Below are positions 25,341 through 33,821 of a DNA stretch of 64,000 bases, piece by piece. The DNA is from Brachybacterium vulturis (GTDB lineage Bacteria > Actinomycetota > Actinomycetes > Actinomycetales > Dermabacteraceae), in assembly GCF_002407185.1 (NCBI RefSeq), contig NZ_CP023563.1, positions 992,001 through 1,056,000 of the forward strand. Direction: 5' to 3'. The notes beneath the pieces were generated by a model. That model was not told the origin of the DNA. It did not search any database and saw only the letters and a program-made list of their open reading frames with translations. The position numbers and the translations under genes were made by a program. Each line of letters begins with the position of its first letter. The stretch's first letter is position 1.

Positions 25341-26768
25341 TCAGGCGGTCCTCTCGGCGGGGGCGGTCCGGGACTGCTCAGCGCTCCAGCGGGCCCACCC
25401 GGCGAAGCTGCCGTCGAGCTCGATGATGTCGAAGCCGGCGCGGCGCAGGGTCGAGGCGGCCACGGTGTTGCGCAGCCCGGACTGGCAGAAGGTCACGATC
25501 GGTCCGGAGTCCGGTTCCGGCAGCTCGCTCTGGTGGAACAGCACCTTCCCGCAGGAGAGCTGCTGGGCACCGGGGATGGTGCCGCCGGCGAACTCGTTGC
25601 GGGTGCGCACATCCACCAGCGGCACGTCACCCAGTCCCTCGAGCTCGGCGGGGGAGATGACCGACGGGACGGTGCTGGGCAGGCCCTCGAGCGAGGGGAC
25701 GTACCCGATCAGGGAGTCGATGCCCACGCGCACGAAGTGGTCGCCATACACAGCCGCGTGCTCGGCGTCCCGGGCGAGCACCACCAGCTGCGCCTCATCG
25801 GTGTCCGGGTCGAAGGCCCAGGCGATGTGGCCGGCGGCCTTGGAGAGCATCGGGATGTTCAGCGCCCCGGGCACGGTGCCGGCGTGGACCTCGGCGAGGG
25901 GTCGGGTGTCGATCAGGGCCAGGTCGCCGCTGTCGAGTCCGCGCATCAGCTCCTCGGCCGAGACCTCGCGGGGCAGCACGCGCTCGCCGAGCAGGGCGGG
26001 GCCCTCCTGGTTCTGCCGCTTCATCCTCGCGAAGTAGGCGTGGGCGTCGGGCTGGCCGTCCAGCAGCTCATCGATGAAGCCCTGCTCGTCGTCGTTCTTC
26101 AGGTGCGGGGCCCACCAGGCGAAGCTGCGCTCATAGCCCACGGTGGTCGAGGGCAGGGAACCGATCGCCTTGCCGCAGGCGGAGCCGGCGCCGTGGCCGG
26201 GGAACACCTGGACATGATCGGGCAGGGTGAGGAACACGTCCTGCAGCGAGGCGAACAGCTGTTTCGCGCCGGCGAAGCGGGTGTTCTCCATGCCCACGGC
26301 CTCGTCCAGCAGATCCGGCCGGCCCAGGTCCCCGGAGAACACGAAGTCGCCGGTGAGGATGTAGCCGGGCTCGTCCGCGAAGGCGCCGTCGGTGACCAGG
26401 TAGCTCAGGTGCTCCGGGGTGTGGCCCGGGGTGTGGCGGGCAGTGATCGTGATGTTGCCGAGCTCGATCGTGTCGTGGTCACCCAGGCGCTCGGCCTCGA
26501 AGCCGTACTGCCAGTCCTCGCCACCGGTGCCGGGCACAAAGGCGGTCGCGCCGGTGGCGGCGGCCAGCTCCCGCACGCCGGAGAGGAAGTCCGCGTGCAG
26601 GTGGGTCTCGGTGACTGCGGTGATCGTGAGGCCGTGCTGCGCGGCGAGGTCCAGGTACACCTGGATGTCGCGCCGCGGGTCCACCACGATCGCCTCGCCG
26701 CTGGCCTGGCAGGCGATCAGGTAGCTGGTCTGGGACAGGTCCTCGTCATAGATCCGTTCGAGAAGCAT
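25341..26768 (-). CDS. Metallo-beta-lactamase/double-rhodanese protein (persulfide dioxygenase-like)
   Basis: A 475-residue cytoplasmic enzyme: an ETHE1-type metallo-beta-lactamase domain (about 1-250), metal motif THLHAD at residues 55-60, further ligand histidines in ARHTPGHTPEHL and PGHGAG; then two rhodanese domains (about 265-360 and 375-470). The second has the active cysteine (VTFCQSGLRN); the first lacks it (LVVLARDAEH). The family oxidises glutathione or mycothiol persulfide and transfers sulfane sulfur. The ATG at 26768 follows AGGAGG. It is coupled to the Cys-rich small protein. A decayed fragment of its 3' part lies at 22285-22446. Confidence 0.9.
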   Translation of the reverse strand: MLLERIYDEDLSQTSYLIACQASGEAIVVDPRRDIQVYLDLAAQHGLTITAVTETHLHADFLSGVRELAAATGATAFVPGTGGEDWQYGFEAERLGDHDTIELGNITITARHTPGHTPEHLSYLVTDGAFADEPGYILTGDFVFSGDLGRPDLLDEAVGMENTRFAGAKQLFASLQDVFLTLPDHVQVFPGHGAGSACGKAIGSLPSTTVGYERSFAWWAPHLKNDDEQGFIDELLDGQPDAHAYFARMKRQNQEGPALLGERVLPREVSAEELMRGLDSGDLALIDTRPLAEVHAGTVPGALNIPMLSKAAGHIAWAFDPDTDEAQLVVLARDAEHAAVYGDHFVRVGIDSLIGYVPSLEGLPSTVPSVISPAELEGLGDVPLVDVRTRNEFAGGTIPGAQQLSCGKVLFHQSELPEPDSGPIVTFCQSGLRNTVAASTLRRAGFDIIELDGSFAGWARWSAEQSRTAPAERTA

Positions 26769-26922
26769 GATTCCTCCTGGTCGCAGGGCGCACACGGCAG
26801 TGGATGCAGATGCTTCGAGGGTAGATCCTGCGCCCGAGAAGCGGGAGGGTTGCGCGTAGCGTGGAGATGGCCAGCGGGTGGCGGCGGCGCCATTCGCGCA
26901 GGATGCGAGGGGAGAGAACGCG

Positions 26923-27348
26923 ATGACCGAGCCCGAGCCCTTCGAGGTCTACGAGGAGGGGGTCTACCTCCACGGCACCAAGGCACAGCTGGTGCCGGGG
27001 GAGCTGCTCACCCCGGCCCAGCCCTCGAACTTCCGGGAGGACGCTCCGCTGCGGCACGTCTACGTCACCGCGACCCTGCACGCCGCGGCCTGGGGAGCCC
27101 AGCTCGCCCGCGGCGCTGCCGAGCCCCGCATCTACGTGGTGGAGCCGACGGGGGAGCTCGAGGACGACCCGAACGTCACCGACACGAGGTTCCCCGGGAA
27201 CCCGACCCGGTCCTATCGCACGCTCGAGCCGGTGCGGGTGGTGCGCAAGCTCGAGGACTGGCCGCGGCACAGCGAGCAGAGCGTGCGGGCCATGCAGGAA
27301 GGGCTGGCCGAACTGCGGCGGGCGGGGAAGGACGAGATCATCGACTGA
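26923..27348 (+). CDS. arr: NAD(+)-rifampin ADP-ribosyltransferase
   Basis: Arr enzyme of 141 residues (family 140-150) that ADP-ribosylates rifamycins at C23, conferring rifampin resistance. Family motifs are all visible: VYEEGVYLHGTKA (His17), SNFRED, HVYVTATLHAAAWGA, IYVVEPTG, and DDPNVTDTRFPGNPTRSYRT. The ATG at 26923 matches the family start. It is intact, unlike a second copy at 30885. It runs divergently from the metallo-beta-lactamase gene. Arr is common in environmental actinobacteria, so this is probably intrinsic. Confidence 0.95.
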   Translation: MTEPEPFEVYEEGVYLHGTKAQLVPGELLTPAQPSNFREDAPLRHVYVTATLHAAAWGAQLARGAAEPRIYVVEPTGELEDDPNVTDTRFPGNPTRSYRTLEPVRVVRKLEDWPRHSEQSVRAMQEGLAELRRAGKDEIID

Positions 27349-27431
27349 CGGCCCCGTGGGCCCTGCCGATCGGTCAATGGCCCACCACCAGCGCCTCGCC
27401 GCCGCTCACAGCATCTGGCCCCACACGGATC

Positions 27432-27863
27432 TCACTGCGCGCGCACGGTCAGCACGGGGCAGTGAGCATGGGTGATGCACTCCAGGCTGACCGACCCCAG
27501 GATCAGCGCCGCGAACTCTCCGTGACCACGGGTGCCGAGCACGAGCAGCTGCGCGTCCTCGGAGGCGGCGATCAGCGCGGGCGCCGGGCGACCGTGGGTG
27601 AGGCGGCGCGTGGCGGTGACCGGGCAGCCGCCGGGGAACGCCCGCTCGATCGCTGCCTCCTGCTGCTGTCCGGCCTCGGTCCGGAAGATCTCGGCGTCAC
27701 CGGCGATGGCTCCGGTATAGAAATCCGGGGCCTTCCAGCAGGTGATGATGAGCAGCTCTGTCTGCAGGGTCGCGGCGTACTCGGCAGCGGTGCGCAGCGC
27801 CAGGAGGGACGACTCGGAGCCGTCGACGGCGGCGATCACGCGGGCAGGTGCGGTGGAGGTCAT
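27432..27863 (-). CDS. Universal stress protein (UspA family)
   Basis: UspA-domain protein, 143 residues. The N-terminal strand and loop (RVIAAVDGSESSLLALRTAA) and the ATP-binding motif GTRGHG followed by nine residues and GS (GTRGHGEFAALILGS near 115-129) are clear, so it is of the ATP-binding type. The ATG at 27863 is preceded by AAGGA. It follows the YeiH-type transporter gene on the same strand with a 67-base gap and could be cotranscribed. The role is general stress or dormancy. Confidence 0.9.
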   Translation of the reverse strand: MTSTAPARVIAAVDGSESSLLALRTAAEYAATLQTELLIITCWKAPDFYTGAIAGDAEIFRTEAGQQQEAAIERAFPGGCPVTATRRLTHGRPAPALIAASEDAQLLVLGTRGHGEFAALILGSVSLECITHAHCPVLTVRAQ

Positions 27864-27930
27864 GGGGATGTCCTTGCGTCTGTCGTGTGTGGTGGGCTCG
27901 GGTGCGGGACCCGGCGTGGGAGCGGCGTGC

Positions 27931-28971
27931 TCAGGCCAGGAGGCCGCTGATCTGGACGCCGGTGAAAGCGATCCCGGCGACCAGCACCGTCGACATCGCG
28001 GCCAGGATGAACGGGCGGGCCCCGACATGCACGAGGTTGCGGATCTTCACCCCGCAGCCGAGGCCGAACATCGCCGCGGACAGCAGCGCCGTCTGCAGCA
28101 GGCCGCCGATGTCGAGCACGACGGAGGGCAGGGGGAGGGTGGAGCGCAGGATGACCATGAGCAGGAAGCCGAGGATGAACACCGGCACGATCGGCGGCTT
28201 CTTGCCCTCGGTCGAGGAGTGCCCGAGCCGGCGCTGACGGACGCTGAGGATCGCGACGATCGGGGCCAGCATGAGCACGCGCGCGAGCTTCACGATGACC
28301 GCGACTCCCAGCGCGCCGCCGCCGATGATGCCTCCGGCGGCGACCACCTGGGCGATCTCGTGGATCGAGCCACCGGCCCACATCCCGTTGAGATAGGGGT
28401 CCATGCCGAGCATCTGGCCGGCGAAGGGGATGAGCGGGATCATCAGCGTCCCGAAGATGACCACGAGCGCGACCGCGGTGACCACGTCCTCCTCGTCGGA
28501 GTCGGTCACCCCTTCGACGCCGGCGACCGCAGCGGCCCCGCAGATCGAGAACCCGCAGGCGATGAGCAGCGCCTGCCCGGAGCGCATCTTCAGCAGCCGG
28601 CCCATCGCCACCGTGCCGAGCAGACCGCCGCCGACGATGCACACGATGACCACCAGCATCGGTGCGCCGAGCGAGAGGATGTCGGAGATCACCAGCTGCA
28701 GGCCGAGGAAGACGATGCCCAGACGCAGCAGCTTCTTGGCCGCCAGCGTGATCCCGGGAGAGGTCGAAGCGGGCAGACGGACCACGTTCGTCAGCGCGAT
28801 CCCGGCGACGATCGCGACGATCAGCGGGCTCACGCCGGGCAGGACGGCGTTGACGGTCATCGCGATGAGGGTCGCGCCGGCGCAGAGCAGGAGGCCGGGG
28901 ACGTACTTCTGCACCTTCCCGGCACGGACGGGAGCGGTGGTGGAGGGTGGGGCGGGGGTGCGTTGGAGCAT
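27931..28971 (-). CDS. YeiH-family putative sulfate/inorganic anion exporter
   Basis: Polytopic membrane protein, 346 residues, UPF0324/PF03601. About ten hydrophobic segments are spread across the chain; family hallmarks include FLGLQLVISDI near residue 92-102, CGFSICGAAAV near 140-150 and GMWAGGSIHEIAQVVAAGG near 196-214. It is divergent from a LysR-type regulator gene with a 72-base gap, the standard arrangement for YeiE/YeiH-type systems. Sulfate or sulfite export is proposed for relatives; the nearby persulfide-dioxygenase-like enzyme would produce sulfite, which fits. Confidence 0.88.
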   Translation of the reverse strand: MLQRTPAPPSTTAPVRAGKVQKYVPGLLLCAGATLIAMTVNAVLPGVSPLIVAIVAGIALTNVVRLPASTSPGITLAAKKLLRLGIVFLGLQLVISDILSLGAPMLVVIVCIVGGGLLGTVAMGRLLKMRSGQALLIACGFSICGAAAVAGVEGVTDSDEEDVVTAVALVVIFGTLMIPLIPFAGQMLGMDPYLNGMWAGGSIHEIAQVVAAGGIIGGGALGVAVIVKLARVLMLAPIVAILSVRQRRLGHSSTEGKKPPIVPVFILGFLLMVILRSTLPLPSVVLDIGGLLQTALLSAAMFGLGCGVKIRNLVHVGARPFILAAMSTVLVAGIAFTGVQISGLLA

Positions 28972-29043
28972 GCGAGGAGTCTTTCAGCGGCCAGGGCGTG
29001 GCCGGCAGTTGTCAATCACCATGCCGGGGCATACGGTTTCGAT

Positions 29044-29946
29044 ATGGGAGTGACGAAGGACTGGTGGCCGAACCTCCGCACGCTCGCGCTGTTCGTCGCG
29101 GTGGTGGAGGAGGGCAGCGTCGGTGCGGGCGCGCGTCGGGTGGGCATGGCGCAATCCAATGCGAGCCGGACCCTTGCGGAGCTCGAGGCGTCCGTCGGGC
29201 TCGCCCTGCTCGAGAGACGCCCGGCCGGAGCGGTGCCCACACCGTCCGGCCGGGCGCTCGCCGGGCACGCGCGCGAGGTGCTCGAGTCGGTCGAAGGATT
29301 GCGGGACTGGGCGATCCAGACGGGCGACGCACCGCCCACCCGGCTGCGGGTGGGGGCCAGCATGACGATCGCGGAGACCCTGTTGCCGGCGTGGCTGGCC
29401 GCGGTCCGTGCACGGGTGCCGGGCACGCGGATCGACGTCTCCGTGCTGAACTCGTCACAGGTCATCGACCAGGTGCAGCAGGGCCACCTCCAGCTCGGCT
29501 TCGTCGAGACGCCGCACGTGCCCGTCCGTCTGCACGTGCGGGTGGTGCAGGAGGACGAGCTCCTCGTCGCGATCGGCCCGCACCACGAGTGGGCCTCGCG
29601 CACGGGCCAGATCTCCCTGCGCGAGCTGGCCGCGACGCCGCTGGTGGTGCGCGAGCCGGGCTCGGGGACCCGGGAGGCGCTGCAGGAGCTGCTGGCCGAG
29701 CACGTGCCCGTCGAGCCGGCGCAGGTGCTCAGCAGCAATGCCGCGGTGCGGGTCGCGGTGGCGGCGGGCGTGGGACCGGCCGTGCTGAGCGAGCTGGCCC
29801 TGCGTGATCACCTCGCGCGAGGTCATCTGCTGCGGGTGCCCTTCGAGGGTCGCGGCATCACGCGGCCGCTGACCGCGGTGTGGTCCGGGCCGCGGCGGCT
29901 GACGGGCCTCGCCGGTGAGCTGGTCGCGGTGGCCGCCGCGTCCTGA
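29044..29946 (+). CDS. LysR-family transcriptional regulator
   Basis: LTTR of 300 residues. The N-terminal winged helix (about 10-70) contains TLALFVAVVEEGSVGAGARR and AQSNASRTLAELEASVGLAL, and the effector domain spans about 95-290 (RLRVGASMTIAETLLPAW; GIGPHHEWA-type segment near 175). It lies divergent to the yeiH-like gene, whose promoter it likely controls from the 72-base spacer. The nearest functional relatives by context are YeiE/CysB-like sulfur regulators; ligand unknown. Confidence 0.92.
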   Translation: MGVTKDWWPNLRTLALFVAVVEEGSVGAGARRVGMAQSNASRTLAELEASVGLALLERRPAGAVPTPSGRALAGHAREVLESVEGLRDWAIQTGDAPPTRLRVGASMTIAETLLPAWLAAVRARVPGTRIDVSVLNSSQVIDQVQQGHLQLGFVETPHVPVRLHVRVVQEDELLVAIGPHHEWASRTGQISLRELAATPLVVREPGSGTREALQELLAEHVPVEPAQVLSSNAAVRVAVAAGVGPAVLSELALRDHLARGHLLRVPFEGRGITRPLTAVWSGPRRLTGLAGELVAVAAAS

Positions 29947-30017
29947 GCGAGCAGGGACGGTGCGGGGTGGCCGCGCCGTGCGGTGTCCCGGGCGCGGGTG
30001 CGCTCCGCAGGGCCGGC

Positions 30018-30737
30018 TCACCGCAGCAGGAGCAGCTGGCGCAGCCACGGCACATGCTCGCCGAGCACCGCGAGAAGGCCGTCGCCGAGCACGGCGAGAC
30101 CTGCGAGGGCGAGCAGGACGGCGAGCGCCGTCTGCAGGGCGCGGCGGTGGGGACCGAACACCTCCACCACCCGCGTGACGAGCAGCTCGTGCTTGCCGAA
30201 CAGTGCCGTGCCGAGCACGGCGCACAGTGGTGCCTGGTAGAGCAGGTTCCACAGCACCAGCAGCGCCACCTGCAGGGGGAGGCGCGGCTCCTGGGAGGCC
30301 ATGCCGACGGCGATCGTGAACCCGGGATCGGCCAGCGCGGTCGCGGAGAATCCGACGCCCGCGAGGATCAGCGGGGCGGTGGCCAGACGCTTCGGCGTGG
30401 AGCGCCGCTCGAGCCGGTTGTGCGGCAGCGGCGGGCGGGAGGCGGCCCGGAACTGGTGGACGCTGAAGCCGACCAGGGCGAGCCCCACCACGATCTCCAC
30501 CGCGCCGATCGCGTTGTTCGAATCCAGCACGGGGCGCAGCCAGCGGTTCAGCAGCGCGAGCAGGGGGCGCAGGATCAGTGTCGCCGCGATGATGACCACC
30601 GTGTACCCGGCCACGAAGGCCAGCAGATGCCGCACCGTGCCGCCGCGCAGCAGCACGCTGATGGCTATGGCGCCGCCCAGTACGTCCATCGTCACCACCG
30701 CGAGCCCGAAGAAGGCGAGGATCCCGACGAACGTCAT
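30018..30737 (-). CDS. GAP/SfLAP-family membrane protein
   Basis: A 239-residue integral membrane protein with six hydrophobic segments and long loops, matching the actinobacterial GAP (sulfolipid-1-addressing protein, PF11139) family, a LysE-like transporter fold. Early features include FVGILAFFGLAVVTMDVLGG and later APLILAGVGFSATALADPGF. The ATG at 30737 starts the first membrane helix; upstream in-frame sequence is Arg-rich and unlike a membrane protein. Members are linked to export of lipids or peptidoglycolipids in mycobacteria; function here is unknown. Confidence 0.8.
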   Translation of the reverse strand: MTFVGILAFFGLAVVTMDVLGGAIAISVLLRGGTVRHLLAFVAGYTVVIIAATLILRPLLALLNRWLRPVLDSNNAIGAVEIVVGLALVGFSVHQFRAASRPPLPHNRLERRSTPKRLATAPLILAGVGFSATALADPGFTIAVGMASQEPRLPLQVALLVLWNLLYQAPLCAVLGTALFGKHELLVTRVVEVFGPHRRALQTALAVLLALAGLAVLGDGLLAVLGEHVPWLRQLLLLR

Positions 30738-30884
30738 GACCGAAGGGTGCCAGATGCCGGGGTGGCGATACGACGGGGCGAACCCCCTCCCGAGGCGCGG
30801 GATTCCTGTACCTGCTGCGTGGAGGATCCGCATGCGGGAGGATGAGCACCGGTAGGAGAGGGCCCGACGGAAAGTGAGGACGCG

Positions 30885-31067
30885 ATGACCGAACCGGTCC
30901 CCTTCGAGATCTACGAGGAGGGCGTCTACCTTCACGGCACCCGGGCCGTGAACCACACCGACCAGCGCCTGCCCGGCAACCCGACGCGGTCCTACCGCAC
31001 CCTGGACCCGGTGCGCGAGCGAAGGCGGGTCGGTCCTGATCCTGTGTGCGATCCGGTACTTTGTTGA
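30885..31067 (+). pseudogene. Internally deleted second arr copy
   Basis: The frame begins MTEPVPFEIYEEGVYLHGTR, like Arr, then jumps directly to the C-terminal part of the family (NHTDQRLPGNPTRSYRTLDP), skipping about 60 residues that include the NAD-binding core. The deletion keeps the frame; after PVR the sequence diverges and stops. The product would be inactive. It is in the same orientation as the intact arr 4 kb upstream and diverged from it. Confidence 0.82.
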
Positions 31068-31138
31068 TGATTGACTGAAAGTGACGGGTAGAATCCCGCG
31101 GAGCCATCGTTCCGACGCTCACGTGGAGAAGGAGGACT

Positions 31139-32935
31139 GTGCCGAGCCCGTACCGGATCGTGCGTAACGCGCGCCTCCTCCTGCAATCAGCCGCGCAACA
31201 CCTGGTGGACGACCCCGCCCTGCTCGTTGTGCAGGTCAGTCGGAGGCTCCCCCTCCGGGCTCGCGTACTGGCCGGCGACATGGTGCGCGCCCTGGCCGGC
31301 AGACTCCCTGGATGTGCAGGTGCCGCCGCTCTGGGTGCGTTCATGGCAGGAGACGACGAGGCTGCGCATCGTCACGTCAGGCGTTCGGTGGGCTCCGGCT
31401 CGCGATTGGGCGGCGAAGTGGCAGTGCTGCTCGATCGATCGGATCTGCTGACTCCGGAGGCCGCGCCCGCGACCCGCGCGCGAGCAGCGTGGGCCCGTGG
31501 CGACCTCACCTCTTCTCTGCAGATCCTGCGCGGCTCCGGACGTGGAGAATCCCGGTATGCGCGACGGCTTCTCAGCGAGATCCGGCTCCTGAGCCCAGGT
31601 CACCGACTTTCCGTTCCACGTGGGGACGCATCCTGGGCCACTACTCGTGAAGAGGGCGCTCTGCGTGTCCTGCATCTGCTGACGAACTCCTTGCCGCACA
31701 CGCAGTCGGGGTACTCATTGCGTTCCCACCGAATCCTCACCACGCTGCGGGATCAGAACATCGAGTCCGTGGCACTGACCCGGACGGGGTACCCGGTGAT
31801 GGTGGGGCTGCTCGGGGCGGCAGAGGAGGATGCTGTCGACGGTATCCGGTATGTCCGGACGCTCCCCGCACGATTGCCGCAGACGCAGGAAGAACGTCTG
31901 GAGGCGGAAGCGAAACGGGCGATCGAACTGGTGGCCGAGTTCCGGCCCCATGTCATCCATGCGACTACGAACTACTACAACGCGCTCGTTGCTCAGGCAG
32001 TCTCCGCGGCAACAGGCATCCCCTGGGTGCTGGAGGTCCGCGGCCTGATGGAGAAGACGTGGGCGGCGTCGCACAGCTCACCCCGAGGCAGGCGGGCGGC
32101 GCTGAACTCGGAGAAGGCCCGATTGGTTGCGGCACGCGAGCGAGAGCTGGCATCCGATGCGAGCGCAGTCGTCACTCTCAGCGACACGATGCGAGCTGAG
32201 CTCGTCGACCGCGGCGTCGACGGGGCGGCCATCACCGTGGTGCCGAACGGGGTCGAGGAATCCTTGCTCACCACCCGCCGAACGCCGGCGGAAGCGCGAG
32301 CACTGCTCGGGGTCGGGATGGACGAGGCGTTCATCATCGGCGCAGTGAGCGCGCTCGTCGACTACGAGGGCTTGGATGTGCTCATCCGGGCGGTCGCCCG
32401 TCTCGTCGCCGACGCTTCGGTGCCGCAGTCTCTGCGTGACCGGCTGCGGGTGATAATCGTCGGAGACGGTCAGGCCGCACCCGGCCTGCGCGTTCTGGCC
32501 GAAGAACTCGGTATCGGAGAGCGTTTGATCATGCCGGGTCGGGTCTCCCGGCACGCTGCGCCGAACTGGGTGCAGGCATTGGACGTCGTGGCGATCCCTC
32601 GTCGTGACGTGGAGGTGGCGCGAACCGTCACTCCTCAGAAGCCGGTCGAGGCCATGGCGCTGGGGAGGCCCGTGATCGTCTCGGATCTCCCGGCGCTGAT
32701 GGAGACCGTCACCGGAACCGGCGGAGAGATCTGCGCCTTGATTCATGAGGCCGACTCCGTCGAAGGCCTGGCTGATGCGATCATTGCTCTCGCGGTGGAC
32801 CGGACCCGGGCGAATATCTTGGTCGAACGAGGGCTGAGCGCGGCAGCGGAGAGAACGTGGCCGGCGCTGATCCAGCGATACCGCACGATGTATGACGAAG
32901 TCATCACACAGGAGGAGAGCGCGCGTGGCCGATGA
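31139..32935 (+). CDS. Family 4-like glycosyltransferase
   Basis: A 598-residue GT-B glycosyltransferase. The N-terminal about 170 residues are extra; the acceptor domain begins near residue 178 (VLHLLTNSLPHTQSGYSLRS) and the donor domain holds the VVPNGVEES motif near 370 and the EAMALGRPVIVSD nucleotide-sugar motif near 505. The GTG start is preceded by GGAGAAGGAGG. It is paralogous to the glycosyltransferase at 48618-50759, sharing HNSLPH-like and EVRGLxE motifs. The gene overlaps the ABC permease by 11 bases, so it is the first gene of the export operon. Substrate unknown. Confidence 0.86.
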   Translation: MPSPYRIVRNARLLLQSAAQHLVDDPALLVVQVSRRLPLRARVLAGDMVRALAGRLPGCAGAAALGAFMAGDDEAAHRHVRRSVGSGSRLGGEVAVLLDRSDLLTPEAAPATRARAAWARGDLTSSLQILRGSGRGESRYARRLLSEIRLLSPGHRLSVPRGDASWATTREEGALRVLHLLTNSLPHTQSGYSLRSHRILTTLRDQNIESVALTRTGYPVMVGLLGAAEEDAVDGIRYVRTLPARLPQTQEERLEAEAKRAIELVAEFRPHVIHATTNYYNALVAQAVSAATGIPWVLEVRGLMEKTWAASHSSPRGRRAALNSEKARLVAARERELASDASAVVTLSDTMRAELVDRGVDGAAITVVPNGVEESLLTTRRTPAEARALLGVGMDEAFIIGAVSALVDYEGLDVLIRAVARLVADASVPQSLRDRLRVIIVGDGQAAPGLRVLAEELGIGERLIMPGRVSRHAAPNWVQALDVVAIPRRDVEVARTVTPQKPVEAMALGRPVIVSDLPALMETVTGTGGEICALIHEADSVEGLADAIIALAVDRTRANILVERGLSAAAERTWPALIQRYRTMYDEVITQEESARGR

Positions 32936-33821
32936 TGCCAAGTCGCCGGCGACCATTGTGCAGGCGCTCCGCGACCAGGGGATGGACCCGACCGGTCTGA
33001 CTCCGATCGGGGTGCGCCCACGCCTCGGTGAGTACATCGGTGAGCTGTGGAATCGGCGGCACTTCATCTGGATGGATGCGCGGCACCGCGTGGCCACACA
33101 GAACAGCCGCAATCGCCTGGGCAGCCTCTGGCTTCTGCTCAGACCACTGCTCGATGCCGCGATGTACTTCATCATCTTCGCAGTCATCCTCAAGGTGGAC
33201 CGCGGGATGGAGAACTTCCCGGGCTTCATCATCATCGGCGTGCTGATGTTCCGTTCCACCATGCGGGCGATCAGCCAAGGGCCCAGCCAGCTGCACTCGG
33301 GAAAGGCGATGATCAGAGCTTTCGTCTTCCCTCGTGCAGCGTTGCCGATCTCCGCGGAGATCCGCGAAGCACTGCAGATGATCTTCACAATCGGAATCAT
33401 GCTCGTGATGATCATCGTGGTCCCGCACCACGAGCAGCCCGAGTGGACGTGGTTCCTGGTGCCGGTGGTGTATGTCTTCCAGTTCGTGCTCAATCTCGGC
33501 CTGTCGCTGACCTTTGCACGCATCGGCTTCATCTTCCCGGACACCGTGCAGTTCATGTCCTTCGTGGCACGTTTCCTCATGTACGGCTCAGGGGTGATCT
33601 TCCCGATCGAGAAATTTGTGGATCGCCCTGCTCTGACGGCGATCATCGAGGCGAATCCGATCTATCACCTGATCCTGATGTACCGCGAGATCCTGATGGA
33701 CGGGTCCATCCCGTCCGCAGAGCATTGGATGATCCTGGGTGCCTGGGCGGCAGGGCTGGCATTGTTCGGGTTCATCTTCTTCTGGCAGGGGGAGGAGACG
33801 TATGGCGCAGAACAGCGATGA
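32925..33821 (+). CDS. Polysaccharide/teichoic-acid ABC transporter permease (Wzm/TagG-like)
   Basis: ABC-2 type permease, 298 residues, with six predicted membrane helices from about residue 58 to 285 and the conserved RNRLGSLWLLLRPLLDAAMY approach to helix 1 seen in Wzm/TagG. The GTG at 32925 follows GGAGGAG within the end of the previous gene; an earlier in-frame start is less likely. Its stop overlaps the ATPase start at 33802. It exports the lipid-linked glycopolymer across the membrane together with the next gene product. Confidence 0.88.
   Translation: MADDAKSPATIVQALRDQGMDPTGLTPIGVRPRLGEYIGELWNRRHFIWMDARHRVATQNSRNRLGSLWLLLRPLLDAAMYFIIFAVILKVDRGMENFPGFIIIGVLMFRSTMRAISQGPSQLHSGKAMIRAFVFPRAALPISAEIREALQMIFTIGIMLVMIIVVPHHEQPEWTWFLVPVVYVFQFVLNLGLSLTFARIGFIFPDTVQFMSFVARFLMYGSGVIFPIEKFVDRPALTAIIEANPIYHLILMYREILMDGSIPSAEHWMILGAWAAGLALFGFIFFWQGEETYGAEQR

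Noticed and set aside
25248-27950. 900-codon open frame on the plus strand across the metallo-beta-lactamase/rhodanese gene
   Set aside because: It is antisense to a well-supported enzyme and has a Gln/Gly/His/Arg-heavy composition without domains; a by-product of high GC.
27742-29946. Extended 734-codon start for the LysR gene
   Set aside because: The extra N-terminal 430 codons are antisense to the stress-protein and YeiH genes; the LysR helix-turn-helix begins normally after the ATG at 29044.
31071-31094. TTGACT and TAGAAT as a promoter for the polysaccharide operon
   Set aside because: Spacing is only 12 bases. An alternative TTGATG at 31064 gives 19 bases but is weak; neither was reported as a feature.
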